A program made the position numbers and the translations under genes. The notes under the pieces were generated by a model that worked only from the letters and a program-made list of their open reading frames with translations, was not told the origin of the DNA and made no database searches. A DNA stretch of 64,000 nucleotides. It comes from Rhexocercosporidium sp. MPI-PUGE-AT-0058. Its lineage: Eukaryota > Ascomycota > Leotiomycetes > Helotiales. Positions 35,267-47,772 of the stretch are shown piece by piece (position 1 is the stretch's first letter; each line of letters starts with the position of its first letter). The stretch covers positions 3,038,001 through 3,102,000 of the forward strand of contig JAGTJL010000002.1 of NCBI GenBank assembly GCA_020746875.1. The letters run 5' to 3'.

Positions 35267-38200
35267 TCAGGGACTCCTCGCACTGGCCTGAACATTGGCC
35301 ATGCCAGACCACGATTGATATACTGAATCCCTGCCTATCATAGCCCTCTTGCAATCGGGTGGCTGGAATAATTCAGGTTCTTCGGCAGCAGCTCTCTTTT
35401 GGCGGAGAATGGAAGTGGTGACCCCGATACCATTTAAATCCGGAAGCCCAAGCATGTCCCTCCGATGATATCCCAGTTTCTTGTCGGCAGCTTTCGCCTC
35501 AAAGCGCTTCTTCTGTAGCAACTCATAAAGCATCATCGTTTCTTCGGGTAAGTGTCCAGCGAACATGTCGACAATAACGTCTGCTACTGAGTGTTCTTGC
35601 CTCGATGAACCTTCAAGAGCCGATATGCTTGGTGCGGTATGTGAGGCACATTTGACAAAAAGATCCGCACCATTCTCTAACATGACCTTCATCATCAAAG
35701 CCTGCTCTCTTAGAACATCTGGGCGGTCTCGAGAGTGCATTCCACTGTGAACCAATCTCAAATACATCTCCCATATGGTGCAGGAGTTAGGTGTGCGCTC
35801 GTCGGGATCGGCTCCGTAACGCAAAAGTATACTCACCAGTGTGAACGAGCTGGAATTCATCATCTTTGGCAGCTTCGTTGGAATTTTTGGCGTTTCTATG
35901 CCAAGCGCAATGGCCAGTAATGGCCCGGAGATATCTTGAAGCGTCGGATGCCTCAACTGTTCATCCACAAACGATGTGAAACCAAAGTAGACTGCTAAAG
36001 ATACGAAACGCTCATGCCACTCTGCTGCTTGTCGGTACGGGCGCGGGTTCAGCAGCTTCACCTCCGTGGAAAGCGATTTGTACTGCCACCATTGCTGGCC
36101 AAGGTTGAAGAGTTGGTGCAAGAGGAGATCTCGGGACGAATCTGTAACACCTCTCGCGAAGGTAAGGGCATCTCGTACTGTACCCCATAGCCGCACATCC
36201 CATGAAATTCCCTGGACATCGTAATAAAAGGAGCAGACGGAACGTTTTAGGTTGATAACATAAGAGACCAGAAGCGCGAGGTTTGGATCAAATTCGGACA
36301 TACTGGAGTGACGGAACTTCTCCCTGACGTACTGAGTCTTGAGAAAGTCTTTCACAGTTCGATGAAGATAAGAGACCTTCATGTCCACTTTCGTTCTTGA
36401 TCTTTCGGTATGGTTCACAAGACTGTCCTCGTCGTTTTCGATTCGACGGTCAGAACTCAAGCCTGGATCGTTGTCACCATCAAATGCGTCCCACTGGCGG
36501 TCCAGGAGATCGTGAACTTCGAGCAGGCCCTCGCAACGACTTTTCAGATGTGTTGTCATCTTCTCCGATCTACTATTGATATCCTCAGATGTCATGGGTC
36601 GTCTCTCGTTGCTTATGCTATCTTCGACATTTGCTGATACTGCGAGTTCTAGCTCCAAAGCCGACATCCGTAGGTCAAGATCTGATGCGCGATCGTATAT
36701 TTGAAAGATCCGTGACGCTTGTTCCATATAGATGTCATCTATTCTCCCAAGCATCAAGCAGTATAGCGCGTTCAGGTCCGAAGGTATACTTTCTAACCGC
36801 CTTTGGAGATCGTCTATATTGTCCTGGTTTCTGAGACCATCGAGGAGTGATTTTGTGACCAGCTTCACCCACAGAAACACTCCGTTGGCTTTACCCTCTG
36901 CAGTCTTGATGAATTTTCTCGCTGCCTGCGGGTCCGACTTGGAAAGCTCCAGCATTTTCCGGTTCGCTGCGAGCTTATCTTGAACGTAAACCCGCATGTC
37001 ATGCTTGGTCAGATCTTGAAGACGCAGACCTGGGCAATCGCTAAAAGTTTCTTCAAACACTAGCCACGGTCGGCTTGAAAGACAAATTTTCACGTTTGAG
37101 AGTTTAGAGATTTCGAGAAAGTACTCTGAAAGGCCTTCCTGGTCGCCTTCGCACTCATCGAGGCCATCGATGAAGAAGCACAGCTTGAATCGCGGGTTGG
37201 CGAGACTCGCTAGCTGAGTGAAAGCTTGCTGTAGTGTAGCTATGGACCACTTCCACTCGTAGACCCTCCCGTTCGACCCATTGAGTTCTTCCTCGGATAG
37301 TTGAATAGAAGCACGGTATTCGGCCCATGGTGCCGCGAAGGAGTATCGAATAAGATCGCGCCGCTTCCTCAGTATCTGAAAAAGCAAGGAGCGAAAAACA
37401 CCTATTTGGGAGATTTATTTGTCAGTATTGAACAAGAGGTATGAGAACAAGGCTTCCATGAATAGAGCATTGGATTATTGGTGAAAATGAGATTTGGGAG
37501 AAGAGCGCAAAATGGTAGCGGGTATCAAACATGGTGGGAACAACAGAAAAAAATCGCCGCAAGGACTTGGAAGTGATCACGTACCGGATTGAGATCTTTG
37601 CTCGATATCTCCGCTGTTCCAGAAAAAAAACCCAGCCATGCCCAGCTCCTCGTATCCTGCCCAGATTTTGAGAAGTTCGCTTGTTTGAGGATTGTCGTAG
37701 ATATATCTCAATAAAGTCGACTTTCCAGAACCCGCTTTCCCATTTATCCAATACATATCACTATCCTCGCGAAGCCATTTTGGAAAGCTGCTCCACGGCC
37801 TCGAATGTTCTAGCGGAGGTTCATAAATCCAAGAGAATGTTTTTTGGTGGGCGCCACAGATCTCTTCTTGACGGCTTCTCATTGTGGAGAATCGGAGACT
37901 GGAAAGCCGGCAGTCGTTGGCGCGCTCATCTAACATGCGTGCTTTCTCGGCTGCTTCCTTTGCTGCGATTTTTTCTGCCCTTCTTGTCTCTGATTGAAGA
38001 TTTTGTTGAGCTCGATCAACCGTCGCTTGCTGCACCTCTAATACCTGTTCCATCTTTTTGTGTATATCAATGAGTGTATCCAGCAAGGACCTGACACTTT
38101 TTTGAAGATTTGTATCAAGCGACGCGAAGTTCTCGTCGTGGAGAATCGTCAGGTCATTAAACCTTTCACTATGAGGGATATTAACATAATCCAAACTTCG

Positions 38201-38668
38201 TTTTGTCCACGAAGCGCATGCCACTTACCTTAGCGACATCAAGATATGACCATCAAGTTCTTTCTGGTGTGTCCGCAACTTCTTTGCCATGGCTTCAATT
38301 TCTCCCCGTGAGCAGACAGCTTTCAGTGCTTGCCGGAAGCTCTTCCAATGTCGGTGTTTATGGTCTTCATTGATCTTCAACGACTCCAAGCGCGCAAGTA
38401 AATCCGTTGAAGCTCCCACGCAGTCGATCCGGATATCCTCAAGCGCTTGTGAGACATGGCCAGCCCGGTCCTTCGTAACCCTCTGAGGTCCTTCGAGCTG
38501 CTTATTGAGACTAACAAGACGCTTTGTGGCAGTCTCCAGCTCTGCATATTGAACTGTCGTCCCACGGGTAGATTTATAGATCTCACTGGTCTTCGAGACT
38601 AGGCTAACTCCAAATTGAACAAATTGAGCGACACTCGCTGCAACACTCAGTGCAGCCAGCCCCTCCAT
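35267..38668 (-). CDS. NACHT-type STAND protein (fungal NLR-like), 1050 aa
   Basis: Exons 38229-38668, 37585-38162 and 35267-37401 join in frame to 1050 residues; introns are 66 and 183 nt. The start ATG 38668 gives MEGLAALSVAASVAQFVQFG, the N-terminus of the helical domain placed before NACHT in many Pezizomycotina proteins. A coiled segment with KIAAKEAAEKARMLDE follows (about 210-226). The NTPase has a P-loop GKAGSGKST (288-296), Walker B FFIDGLDE (about 415-422) and the ICLSSRPW sensor block. The C-terminal half is helical and keeps one or two ankyrin-like pieces (LLRYGADPDERT, MLENGADLFVK). Proteins with this plan act in non-self recognition and cell death in fungi; the trigger here is unknown. 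It looks intact. Confidence 0.85.
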
Positions 38669-40788
38669 ATTTTCAATCAAACGAGTTTGAACAGCGCCAA
38701 GCGGGGCATCAAAGGAAGCACTTGTTGCGAAAAACCAAGAAGCAATACATACTTAATGAAAGCTTTGTCTGAAGATCAGCCTGGTAGGCTATAAAGCAGT
38801 GCCTCCACAGCCCAGCTGCTGCACAGCCTACCAATTGAGGTTACCGTCCCTACGAAGTTACGAAGTCATACACACTGCCTCTGAGGGTGCCTGGGGCGCA
38901 GCACCTGCAGCCTCGCTTCACTTTCGTCTACGAACACCCCTCATCCCACAACGCTCATCCTTCGCTTGGACCAATTTCCCCTGATTCCGGGAACTTTTTC
39001 TGTGTTATGAATTGGCAAAACTTTGCTTGAAAGGGGCCAAGGGACTGGGTCCAGAGCAAGAGACATGGACAGCGAGCCTTCAGGGCAAAGAGGATATTTG
39101 TATCATGCACAGCACTGTTACTTTGAACAAAAACTGATGCCTTGTAGATTGACAGAGCTATTATAACAATGGTGTATTATATCCTGCTAGTGGCATGTTA
39201 TTGATAATAATAGGTGCCAGTACGACTAACTTGCCTTACTTTTTAAGCTTAGAATTATTCAGCTAATTTTCCGACTTTTATCCTTCCTCTCTTTCGTCCC
39301 CCCGTTCAAATTTTAGCTCCTATTTCTAACTCTACAAACACACCTTTATGATTAAGAACCAGGTAGTAAATAAGTAAATAAACTCGTGCATTTAATTTCC
39401 CACATCGTGTATCGATTTAAACAAGTATTCGTTAGATTATATTGTACGTGACACCTAAAAGGCCTCATGAGGCTGTATGTAGCCCGACAAAGAAACACTA
39501 AAATCTTGTATCTATAGGCCCTCTGATAACGCTGTAAGTTTAGACCACACCTTGAGTGCATGTAAGATTTCTCGACTTAGCGCTGGTGTCAAGTCTCATT
39601 GCTACTTAATTACTTTAGGCAGAATCCAGGTTACAATCATCCTTTTTAATATCCTGTGAACTCTTATTGTTGTCACTCAATCTGATAAGAAAATGAATAA
39701 GCAGTCTGCCTACCAGCAGAATAATCTCCAGAGGTCAATAACATTGCAATGCCCAGCAAGCTGAAGGCATGCGCAGCCACGGAAACACCCAGAAAATTCA
39801 CAAAAAGTGCAACGTTTAGAAAATCATTACATTTTTCTCTAATATCAGAAAAGAAGCAACATACTATATCGATTCTATGTACAATTGATGATCGAAATGC
39901 GGCTCTCTCTTGCTCATTGCACGAACATTCAACAACCATCTTCAAATTATCATCGTAAAAATCCACGAATGGCTCAGAAAATCCCAACCCTTGGAGGAGC
40001 CTTTATTGATCTTCCATCTACAGATATTCAGTCAGGAGGGTAGAAGTTCTGGCTGACCTCGATATGCACTCGATCACTTTTATTATCGCGTGACCCTTGA
40101 AGTCACGTTTGTTTACCCCGGAAGTTAGCCGGTGGAGGAGGAGCAATCTGTCTCCGAGTTTGTTAGAAATTTGGTGCAAGGTTACTTCTGTCCCCCTTCT
40201 TGAGTTTGTTAGTACCTGGCTCTAGTACCGCTACTGCGTACTTTTAGGGCATTCATTACATGGTTAATAACCGCTTCGCTCCCTTTTTGGCGAAATGTTT
40301 TGCTCTGGGAGTAAGCGAGCAAGCTTTAGTTTTCCAGCTTTGATATGATTTGTTTTTCTCGCGAGTAGGGTGAACTGACAATTCTTAGAAAATGCTTTCA
40401 TTGTGCTTTGTGAAGAAATATAGCAATTCCCTGAGACAGGCGCGTGCCACCGTCCCAAGTATCTAAGGGGGGAACGACAACTCTGATCGGTAAGGCTTAA
40501 CCATGGCCCTAGGACCTCTCAAGCTCAGTGAAATCATACTTCTATTTTCTTGCCGGTTTTTGACTGTTGGTATTGATCTCAGCTAAGTCAAGATTGCCCA
40601 AAATGGATGCAGATATGTGCACACCCAATCATATGCGCAGCTCGCATTTCAGCTGAAAGTGATTCAGCCTCAGACAAGGTAGCCGCAAATTTCCTGCAAG
40701 ATTCGCAACTTCATTGACAGTCACAGATAATAGTCAAATTCAGGTTTCGTACAAACCATTGTGCTGGGTTTGCACCCTACCGTCCACA
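38669..40788. other. Intergenic, AT-richer stretch, no gene established
   Basis: Base composition is more AT-rich at about 39100-39700. A minus-strand frame at 39673-39987 is noted separately. This 2.1-kb region separates two divergent immunity-type genes and should hold both promoters. Confidence 0.4.
39673..39987 (-). pseudogene. Protein-like fragment of unknown family
   Basis: A 104-codon frame reads like protein (FSEPFVDFYDDNLKMVVE, then CSCNEQERAAF) and ends in a hydrophobic stretch (ALFVNFLGVSVAAHAF, SLLGIAML). The frame is open a little further upstream, where no good ATG is seen. I do not recognise the family. It could be the last exon of a gene or a remnant. Confidence 0.25.
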
Positions 40789-43700
40789 ATGGCTCAACGA
40801 AGAGCATCTTCGGAGAGTGTATCACATGATCTAAACTCTTCCCACCTGCACTTAGAGGCGACGGCACCCAAAGAACCCAGACGACTAAGCATCTCAACAA
40901 TCCTGTCGGGAGCAGTGCCCAGAAGGTCTGCCGACCTTACTACGGATGCACCTCCGAGTCGTAGTTCCTCCGTAGAGCGAGGACTCCACAATGCTAAACG
41001 GTCCTGTCACGCAACTGGTACGTTAGGCTGGAAAAGATCAGAGATCGAAATCGTTGCATAACCTGACAGATTTCACACCTTCTACTACTCTCGTGCTAAT
41101 AAATGTACTTTCGTACTCAGGTCGACGTCATCGTTACCTGCCGAGCAGGATATCAGTTTGACCAACGACAATTTGCTACCTCCAATATCAAAGAAGAAGC
41201 GCAAACCAAAGAAAGTCAGGACGAGAAATTCTCAAGCACGAGATCATGGTGACTTTCTGGCTTCCATAAATGGCTCGGGCTCCATTCCAAAGCTTGCATA
41301 TCAGAATCCACTGCTCGAAGCAATAGACAATGGGGATCTACAGCGTGTTCGTGAACTCATAACGGCTGGCACCATCGCAGGCAATTCTCTCAAAGGAGCT
41401 CTGCAGAACGCGGCGATCAAAGGTCATGAAGAAATCTTAAAACTACTAGTAGAGAGTGGCAAATTTGATATCAACGACAGGGACGATAGAGAGCGAACAG
41501 CAGTATACGCTGCATCGTCGCGAGGCAACGATTCAATCTTGGAGTTTTTATTAAGCCATGGAGCGAAGCCGCTATCTAGAGAGGAGGTTACAATTGCTGC
41601 AATGGAGTTGAGGCGTTGGCGAATGTATGAGACTGTGTTTCACAATCAGCGTACACTGGATGACCAGGACGAAGGGGAATCCATAAATCTTGACGGTGAT
41701 GATGATCAAGGTTTCGAATCTCGTGGCCTTTATTTGTCCACAAATGACGATCATGTCCACAAACTTGAGGCTGCGAGCGTTGGGAACATCCAAGAGATGA
41801 TCCAAAAAGCAAATGAACAACGTTTGATGGCGCAGAGACTAGGACAATGGGTCAAGTCTCCAACAGCATCCCCACTGCCTTCTAGGTGAGAAATCATCTC
41901 CTATTTGAAGTGAGAAGGGGCGGTTAAACAGTAGTAGATTTCGCAGATACTGATTTTTTTCTAGGCCCGCCTCACGAGGCGAAAATCCTCCACGCCACAA
42001 ATATCCCCGCCATCCTAGCATGGGATTCGAAATCTCAGTAGCGGAATTCAATTTCAGAGAGAATGGGGGCCATAGATTTCTGTCACCATCTCCGACTGTA
42101 GACCAGCTCTTGTACAAGATTAGAAATCCGCTAAAATTGAGAGATTATTCTGGCTCGCCTTCTCGGCTCCATGCGCGTTGGTATCACGTCCCAGCCAACA
42201 ATCTAGGCTGGATCGAGGATCTCATTGACAGAATCTACGAAGATCGCTCAGAAACCGAGCAAATGAAGCGTGACATGCTTTTGACACGGGAGCCATTCGG
42301 AAATGGTCTCCAGAAGAGCCTAGATACGTCTCCTAAATCAAGATCATTACAGCCGCAATACCACAACCTCATGCTCCATCGCGATGATGGTAAAGTAGGA
42401 TCTTTGTCCTATCGCATCGCTTTGCCATACTTGCATGTGAGTACCTTTTCGATATCATATTTTGAGTTCTTTACGTGCAAGCTTCCAGGATTTATGTCAG
42501 TTCCTCATTGTCTCGGATATTCCCACAAAGGGTTATGTGCTTTCTGTTACCAAACCCCACCCAACATCAATATCTAATCCAGTTAACAGTTCGAAAGCGA
42601 AGATAGTCGTTCTCAAATGACTCATGTTATGAATGCGGTACGGGAAGCCAAAACGGTAGATTCGCAAGCCTCGTTGGCGGAAATCATGCCTGACCTCAAA
42701 GCTATCCAAGCCCGCCCCGAATGGTCCAAGAACGAGAAACTACTATGCGCTTGCCTTTATCATGAACCTCCACTTCATCCACGTCGAACTTTGGATCAGT
42801 TCTATTACCACATGGTCGAGGATACTGAGCAAAGAGATCTAGAGCAGGTCATGCCCCGTTACTACAGTAAAATCTGGAGACGGAACCAGCATCTCGAAGA
42901 TCAAGAAGAGTATGACTTTGTCTATCCTGCATCAATGGAGAACAAAAGGAGATTTACGATCTGGCCACGCACAGGAAGCGGGGAAGTGATGCAGATGCAA
43001 CCTTCCGGCATGATCGAACCAAAGCACCTACTGATGGTGGATCAGCTCGAGCTGTGGGTATTGGATGATAGTGAGTAGGAGCTAGAATTGTGAATATTCT
43101 GGGTAGTCCATAAAATGCTTACAGATTGTCAGACACAATCATTTCAAGTTTCCCTCAAAGCTGGGAACATCAAGACTTGCAGTCGCCAGACTCCTGGGAT
43201 GTTCTTGGTAGCATTCATAAATACCTCACGCTTGTCGATCGAGCTCCTATACATTCGATCCACGACCTGGCAGACCTAATTGTGTATAAGTGCCTCGCAA
43301 CTTTCACACGAGGTTCAACCCCATATGGACCAATGAAAGTTTTGGATGTCTACGAAAGTGCTATTGCTGCTGTCGTATGTGAAAACATGTATGGAGATGT
43401 CACGCGCCCTAGTTGGCTAATATAATTATACAGACAGACATGGAGACCAAGATGTTCAGAAACTTTGCCGTGCGTTGGAAAGCCAAACGGATGACATCAA
43501 TCAGCACGACTCTGCCAGATCATCCAGGGGAATTGTATAACATCGACGAAGAGATCGAGCAACTCAAGGAGATCAAAGATATCCAAGATGAGCTACATAT
43601 CATGTCTGTTCTACTTGAAAATCAGGCTAGCGTATTGAGACAGGCTACAAAGATGTCCGCACCAACAGATATTTCGAGTCTGAAAGATGGAGATGCAATA

Positions 43701-44167
43701 ACAACGAGTGTCTCTGCTACTTCGCTTGAAAGAACACTCTCTATGGTGCTCAGGAAGATGAAAGGCTCAAACTCCTGCAAGAACAGGCTCGGCAAGTTAA
43801 TATTGCTGTAAGTGGAAGAGTAGTAGTTCACTGAGGACTGACTAAAATATGATTTCTTAGCTCAATCATCTTCTGGACTTGAAGCAGAAGCAAGCCAATT
43901 TTTCCGCTGCTCAATCAGCGAGATGGACTGTGGAGATGACCAAAGCGGCCCAGCAGAAAGGCAATGTGATGGTTGTGTTTACACTTGTCACTATCATCTT
44001 TGTCAGTAAAAAATCTCGCAGACTTGTCTCCCATCCCAGATGCTCCTCGTTTCGCGACTCTACACAGTATCTTCTGGAGGATAATGCACATGTCTGTCGT
44101 AGCTCGTATTACTAACCGTCCAAATTGCATCTAGGCTCCATTGAGTCTCGTGGTGACGATATTCTAA
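40789..44167 (+). CDS. Ankyrin-repeat / CorA-like membrane protein, stopped inside its membrane domain
   Basis: A nine-exon model (40789-41021, 41121-41885, 41965-42436, 42590-43070, 43133-43374, 43434-43709, 43754-43807, 43861-44001, 44135-44167) keeps phase throughout and gives 898 residues. The first intron uses a weak donor (gttagg) and the sixth is only 44 nt with a weak donor. Ankyrin-type repeats are in exon 2 (NPLLEAIDNGDLQRVRELI, then GHEEILKLLVESGKFDIN). The middle has the fungal CorA-like block: YLHFESEDSRSQM, RRTLDQFYYHMV, LLMVDQLELWVLDDN, TIISSFPQSW. The first membrane helix is VMVVFTLVTIIFAPLSLVV. An in-frame TAA at 44165-44167 then ends the frame before the second helix. Relatives are uncharacterised; ion transport is inferred only from the fold. 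Confidence 0.6.
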
Positions 44168-44539
44168 CTCGACCTCGTGGAGTTTCCTGGCAGGCTCCAT
44201 CTGCGCTTTGTTCTGAAGTACATGTTTGGGGTCTCGATCGCCGTCATTATTCCCCTCCTCACGTTGATGCTGTACAGCGCCCGGCTCGGGATATTGAAAA
44301 GCTTGAGCCAAATGAGAGTGAAATACAACGAGAAGAAGTGGACTTGGAAAATGAAATTGAATTCAAGGGAAAGGTACGAGCGACTTATCAACCTTTCCCC
44401 GCTCCTCAAAAAGGCCGGTATCTGGAAATCTGTTTCTCGCCTGTTATCTTACTTTAGGAGTAATATGCTAACAAATCATGACTGCAGTTCGAAGGTTGAT
44501 TATGAAACTAGCTCCCGTATAAGTGTTGCGAGTGTTTGA
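44168..44539 (+). pseudogene. Out-of-reach 3' end of the ankyrin/CorA-like gene
   Basis: Directly after the TAA the same frame continues with LDLVEFPGRLHLRFVLKYMF and the second membrane helix (GVSIAVIIPLLTLMLYS), then a basic tail to TGA 44539. This is what relatives carry at this place, so the stop looks recent. Confidence 0.55.
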
Positions 44540-45539
44540 TTGCACATACATCCACAAGCCACACAATAACTCTCCAGTGGGTATGCATATCAAAGGTCGG
44601 TGTCTCGTACTGCAGGTTATAATTTTTTATTGAATTTAGTAAGAATATGTTTCTCATCAAACTCGATCCTTTGAGTTTTGAAGTCATTCAATCGCCAGTG
44701 ATTAATGTAGTCGTGACTGTGGCCAGGTTCCACGACTGAAATTCACCCCTCCAAGAGAAATCACAGTGTGAAAGGTATGCGATATTTGAATCCATCAAGT
44801 CATATGCCTTTCACAATTTCCAAGCCACAGTCATCTTCCAGAGCACCTTACTTTGAGTAATCTGCAAACTTCATGCTGCTGCTGCGGCATATCCACCTAG
44901 GCCCATCATGACGCCTCCACACCCTCACGTGTAAGGATCGACAAAGAACATGAGTACCCAAGACGCTACACTTGAATTACAAGCCTGCCATCGAATTCAC
45001 CTTACGCACTCTCAGAATCTTTAGACAACTTCAGGGGATATTCACGTCGCCAGAAAGCCAGTCGCACTCTGCTTATTAATTGCTACCTAGGGAACACGAC
45101 TCGGTCTCATCAGTATGTCGGTACAATCAGCGAGATAAGCCAGCACCAAACAATACGAGACTCGAAGCTTCAGAAAGAAGCGCGGATCTGAAGAAAATAT
45201 CCAATCTAGTGTTCTCGGCTATGTCACGCTAGCGCCCCTTCGGAGCAATCTCGAGATATCTTCCATGCTTTTTGTCTCGACATCGATTTCTAGGTGCAAC
45301 CTCTGGTGGCCATTCACAACATAATCTACCATTCACGGCTCTTGTCGCTATCCTTCTTGAGTTACGCTAGCTCTACGACATCCTATTCACGGTCATTCCT
45401 AAAGTCCTAGAACTAGACACAAGTTTAAGGTCATCCTAAGAACTTCAATCTAACCCACATCTTACAGTCTTGCAAATCAGTCTCATCTTGAATATTCTCG
45501 ACAACAATCTCAGCTGACTAAACCCCATAATCCGCAACA
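44540..45539. other. Intergenic, 1 kb
   Basis: Upstream region of the Myb-like module gene. No coding region or RNA is recognised. Confidence 0.45.
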
Positions 45540-46994
45540 ATGACTGGCTCAAGATGGGAAGATGAAGAACTCGACGCCCTCGAGTTCTTCGTCAAGAAGA
45601 AAGAGGAGCATCTAGAAGCTTTGGCACAAAGTGGTGAGCGCGAAAGAGGCGCAGAACGAAAATGGACATGGTCTCAAATTGCACAAAAGATGCAAAAGGT
45701 CGCTGATAGAGATAGGTGGGAGTACAACCGAAGATACGAAGCCAGTAACTGTCACTTTGCGTGGCAGACATTTCGGGCGCTCAAAGCTGAGGTCAAAGCC
45801 GAAGCCGAGGACGATATGCATGGGATCGAGCCAAATTTCATCCACGAACATGGAACCGGCGAAACTGTTGATGCTCTACAAATCGAAACAGCTATCGATA
45901 TTAATGGAAGCCAAGCACCTGCTATCACCCAGAATCGTCCTGCATCCCAGACTGCTGCAAACAATCCATCTCAAGGTCTTCAAGTCAGATTCGAGCATGG
46001 AATCGATGATACAGTTGATGTCCATTTCGATGCCACGGCAAATACAATCACAATCGCCCCCAAGGCATCTGATCTTGCAGCTGAGAAAGTCTCGGAGAGC
46101 GCAACACGTATCAAGGCTGAGCAAGCAGGTCATCACCGTCTCGCACCTCCTTTTGTCGACGGAACTGCTCGAATCCTTAACTTCGGACTCAACCCCGACC
46201 CTACACAATTTTCGAATCAGATGGGAGATTTTAATACACTAGAAGACCATGGAGGATCGGCAAGCCCAGCTCCATCTTTGCAACATGAGGTACCTACACG
46301 CCTGAATGCAAGATGGGAGGATCATGAGGTGGACGCACTCAAATGGTTCGTGAAGAAGAGAGAAGATGAGTCTGAGTTTGGCAGACGCCATGCGCGGGCT
46401 AGAAATTGGACATGGGAGGTCATTGCAACAAAGATGAACAAAGTGGCTTCGAGAGATGGGTGGGATACTGAGCGAGTCTACACAGCTGGCAATTGCTATG
46501 GAGCCTGGAATACCATGTCAACCCGCCTACCTACTTCTCGACCCAGCACATCTCGTCGACACAATGCAAGTACTAGACCTGCTGCTGCATCAAGTACCGG
46601 ACCTCAACAAATGGGCGATACAGTGGGTGTAGCAATCCCAGATACTATCAACGGCCCTCCACCTCCTGGTCCTGATGGGGCAACCAACGCGGCTCCGTAC
46701 CACTGGTTACCAGCCGAGAGAGAGGCATTGCACGATGTCTACGTCTTCAGCAGAATTGAAGAAAATAAGCTTTTGAGTCGTGGAGAGTGTCGGAGACGGG
46801 GAAACTGGACTTGGACAATGGTCGCTAGAGAGATGAATTATCGTGCTCAGGGTGCTTCATGGAACGTTGGTCGAGTCTACGACCAGAGCAACTGCTACAA
46901 TATGATCAAGTATGAAAAAGACAACTTCAACTTGAAAGGCAACGTGCAGCCACTGGAGCCGGATGAAAAGGGTGAAGGCCAAGATGATTTTTAG
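45540..46994 (+). CDS. Protein with three Myb/SANT-like modules, 484 aa
   Basis: A single exon begins at ATG 45540 after a CAACA leader. Three copies of one module lie at residues about 5-75, 258-324 and 388-455. Each has a Trp near its start with Glu/Asp (RWEDEELDAL, RWEDHEVDAL, HWLPAEREAL), a spacer, then WTW, I/V-A, a Met, and W-x3-R-x-Y-x3-NC (for example WTWEVIATKMN then WDTERVYTAGNC). The tryptophan spacing is reminiscent of Myb/SANT three-helix domains, but I do not recognise a named family. Linkers are polar and likely disordered. DNA or chromatin binding is an inference. The gene is followed by two related loci at 47773 and 48433, which suggests local duplication. Confidence 0.75.
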   Translation: MTGSRWEDEELDALEFFVKKKEEHLEALAQSGERERGAERKWTWSQIAQKMQKVADRDRWEYNRRYEASNCHFAWQTFRALKAEVKAEAEDDMHGIEPNFIHEHGTGETVDALQIETAIDINGSQAPAITQNRPASQTAANNPSQGLQVRFEHGIDDTVDVHFDATANTITIAPKASDLAAEKVSESATRIKAEQAGHHRLAPPFVDGTARILNFGLNPDPTQFSNQMGDFNTLEDHGGSASPAPSLQHEVPTRLNARWEDHEVDALKWFVKKREDESEFGRRHARARNWTWEVIATKMNKVASRDGWDTERVYTAGNCYGAWNTMSTRLPTSRPSTSRRHNASTRPAAASSTGPQQMGDTVGVAIPDTINGPPPPGPDGATNAAPYHWLPAEREALHDVYVFSRIEENKLLSRGECRRRGNWTWTMVAREMNYRAQGASWNVGRVYDQSNCYNMIKYEKDNFNLKGNVQPLEPDEKGEGQDDF

Positions 46995-47772
46995 GTTACG
47001 CGGGTTGGAGGATTTTCAAAATTGGTGATGGTGGGAGTGCAATGGCCAGGGCTGTGGATTTGATTCTGATGGTGCTTGGAGGGGCTAGTGGTAGAGAAGC
47101 GATATTGAGTTTGATTCATTCTTAGCGGTCTATTTGAGATGCGCATCGATACTCGATCTTTTCTCGGATCATGCTTGGATTCTCCTAGGATTCACTCGAG
47201 GGCAGTGAAATAAAGGATTATCGGTGTTCAACCATCGCTCAGCCGAATCATCATCAATTCCAAACTTGGTTAGATTAGCATTAGTATTCTCATAGAATAA
47301 AACAAAGCGATCTCTTTGAAGCATCTTTGAGTCATATTTGATTGTTCTTAGATTGAAACATTGAGGCGAAGCAGGTGCTCTTTGGCGCACCCTAAGAAGC
47401 TAAAACACAGAGATTTGGCCGGGCAGATACAACAATGTCCATGTATGAAGAGTTTAATGGGATCATAAAATCCCCTGGACAACAAACGGCTTTCATGAAG
47501 CATAACTTACCTGCCCAAGGAAGCCAACAATAACAGTGTGAAAGCTCCTGCCTAAGTGCCATTTCGCTGACTTCCTGAAGCTTAAATACTCTCAACCCTG
47601 ACCTCCAATCCACCAAAACCAGATCTGCACACATTAGCTTCCTTTCATATACATTACTTATCCTTCTCTCTTTTCTTATACCCCATCTCAGCCACCACCA
47701 TCATCCACCATCATTCATTCGTCTTCGTCCTTAACCATCAACCAAAAGCAACGCACTTAGACATGAGCCCCT
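46995..47772. other. Intergenic
   Basis: No gene recognised. A pyrimidine-rich leader-like stretch at about 47640-47760 precedes the broken module gene. Confidence 0.4.

Noticed and set aside
44151..44194. A small intron (gtg...ctggcag) that would remove the TAA in the CorA-like gene
   Set aside because: It would also delete the conserved segment around the stop and shift into a frame without the second membrane helix.
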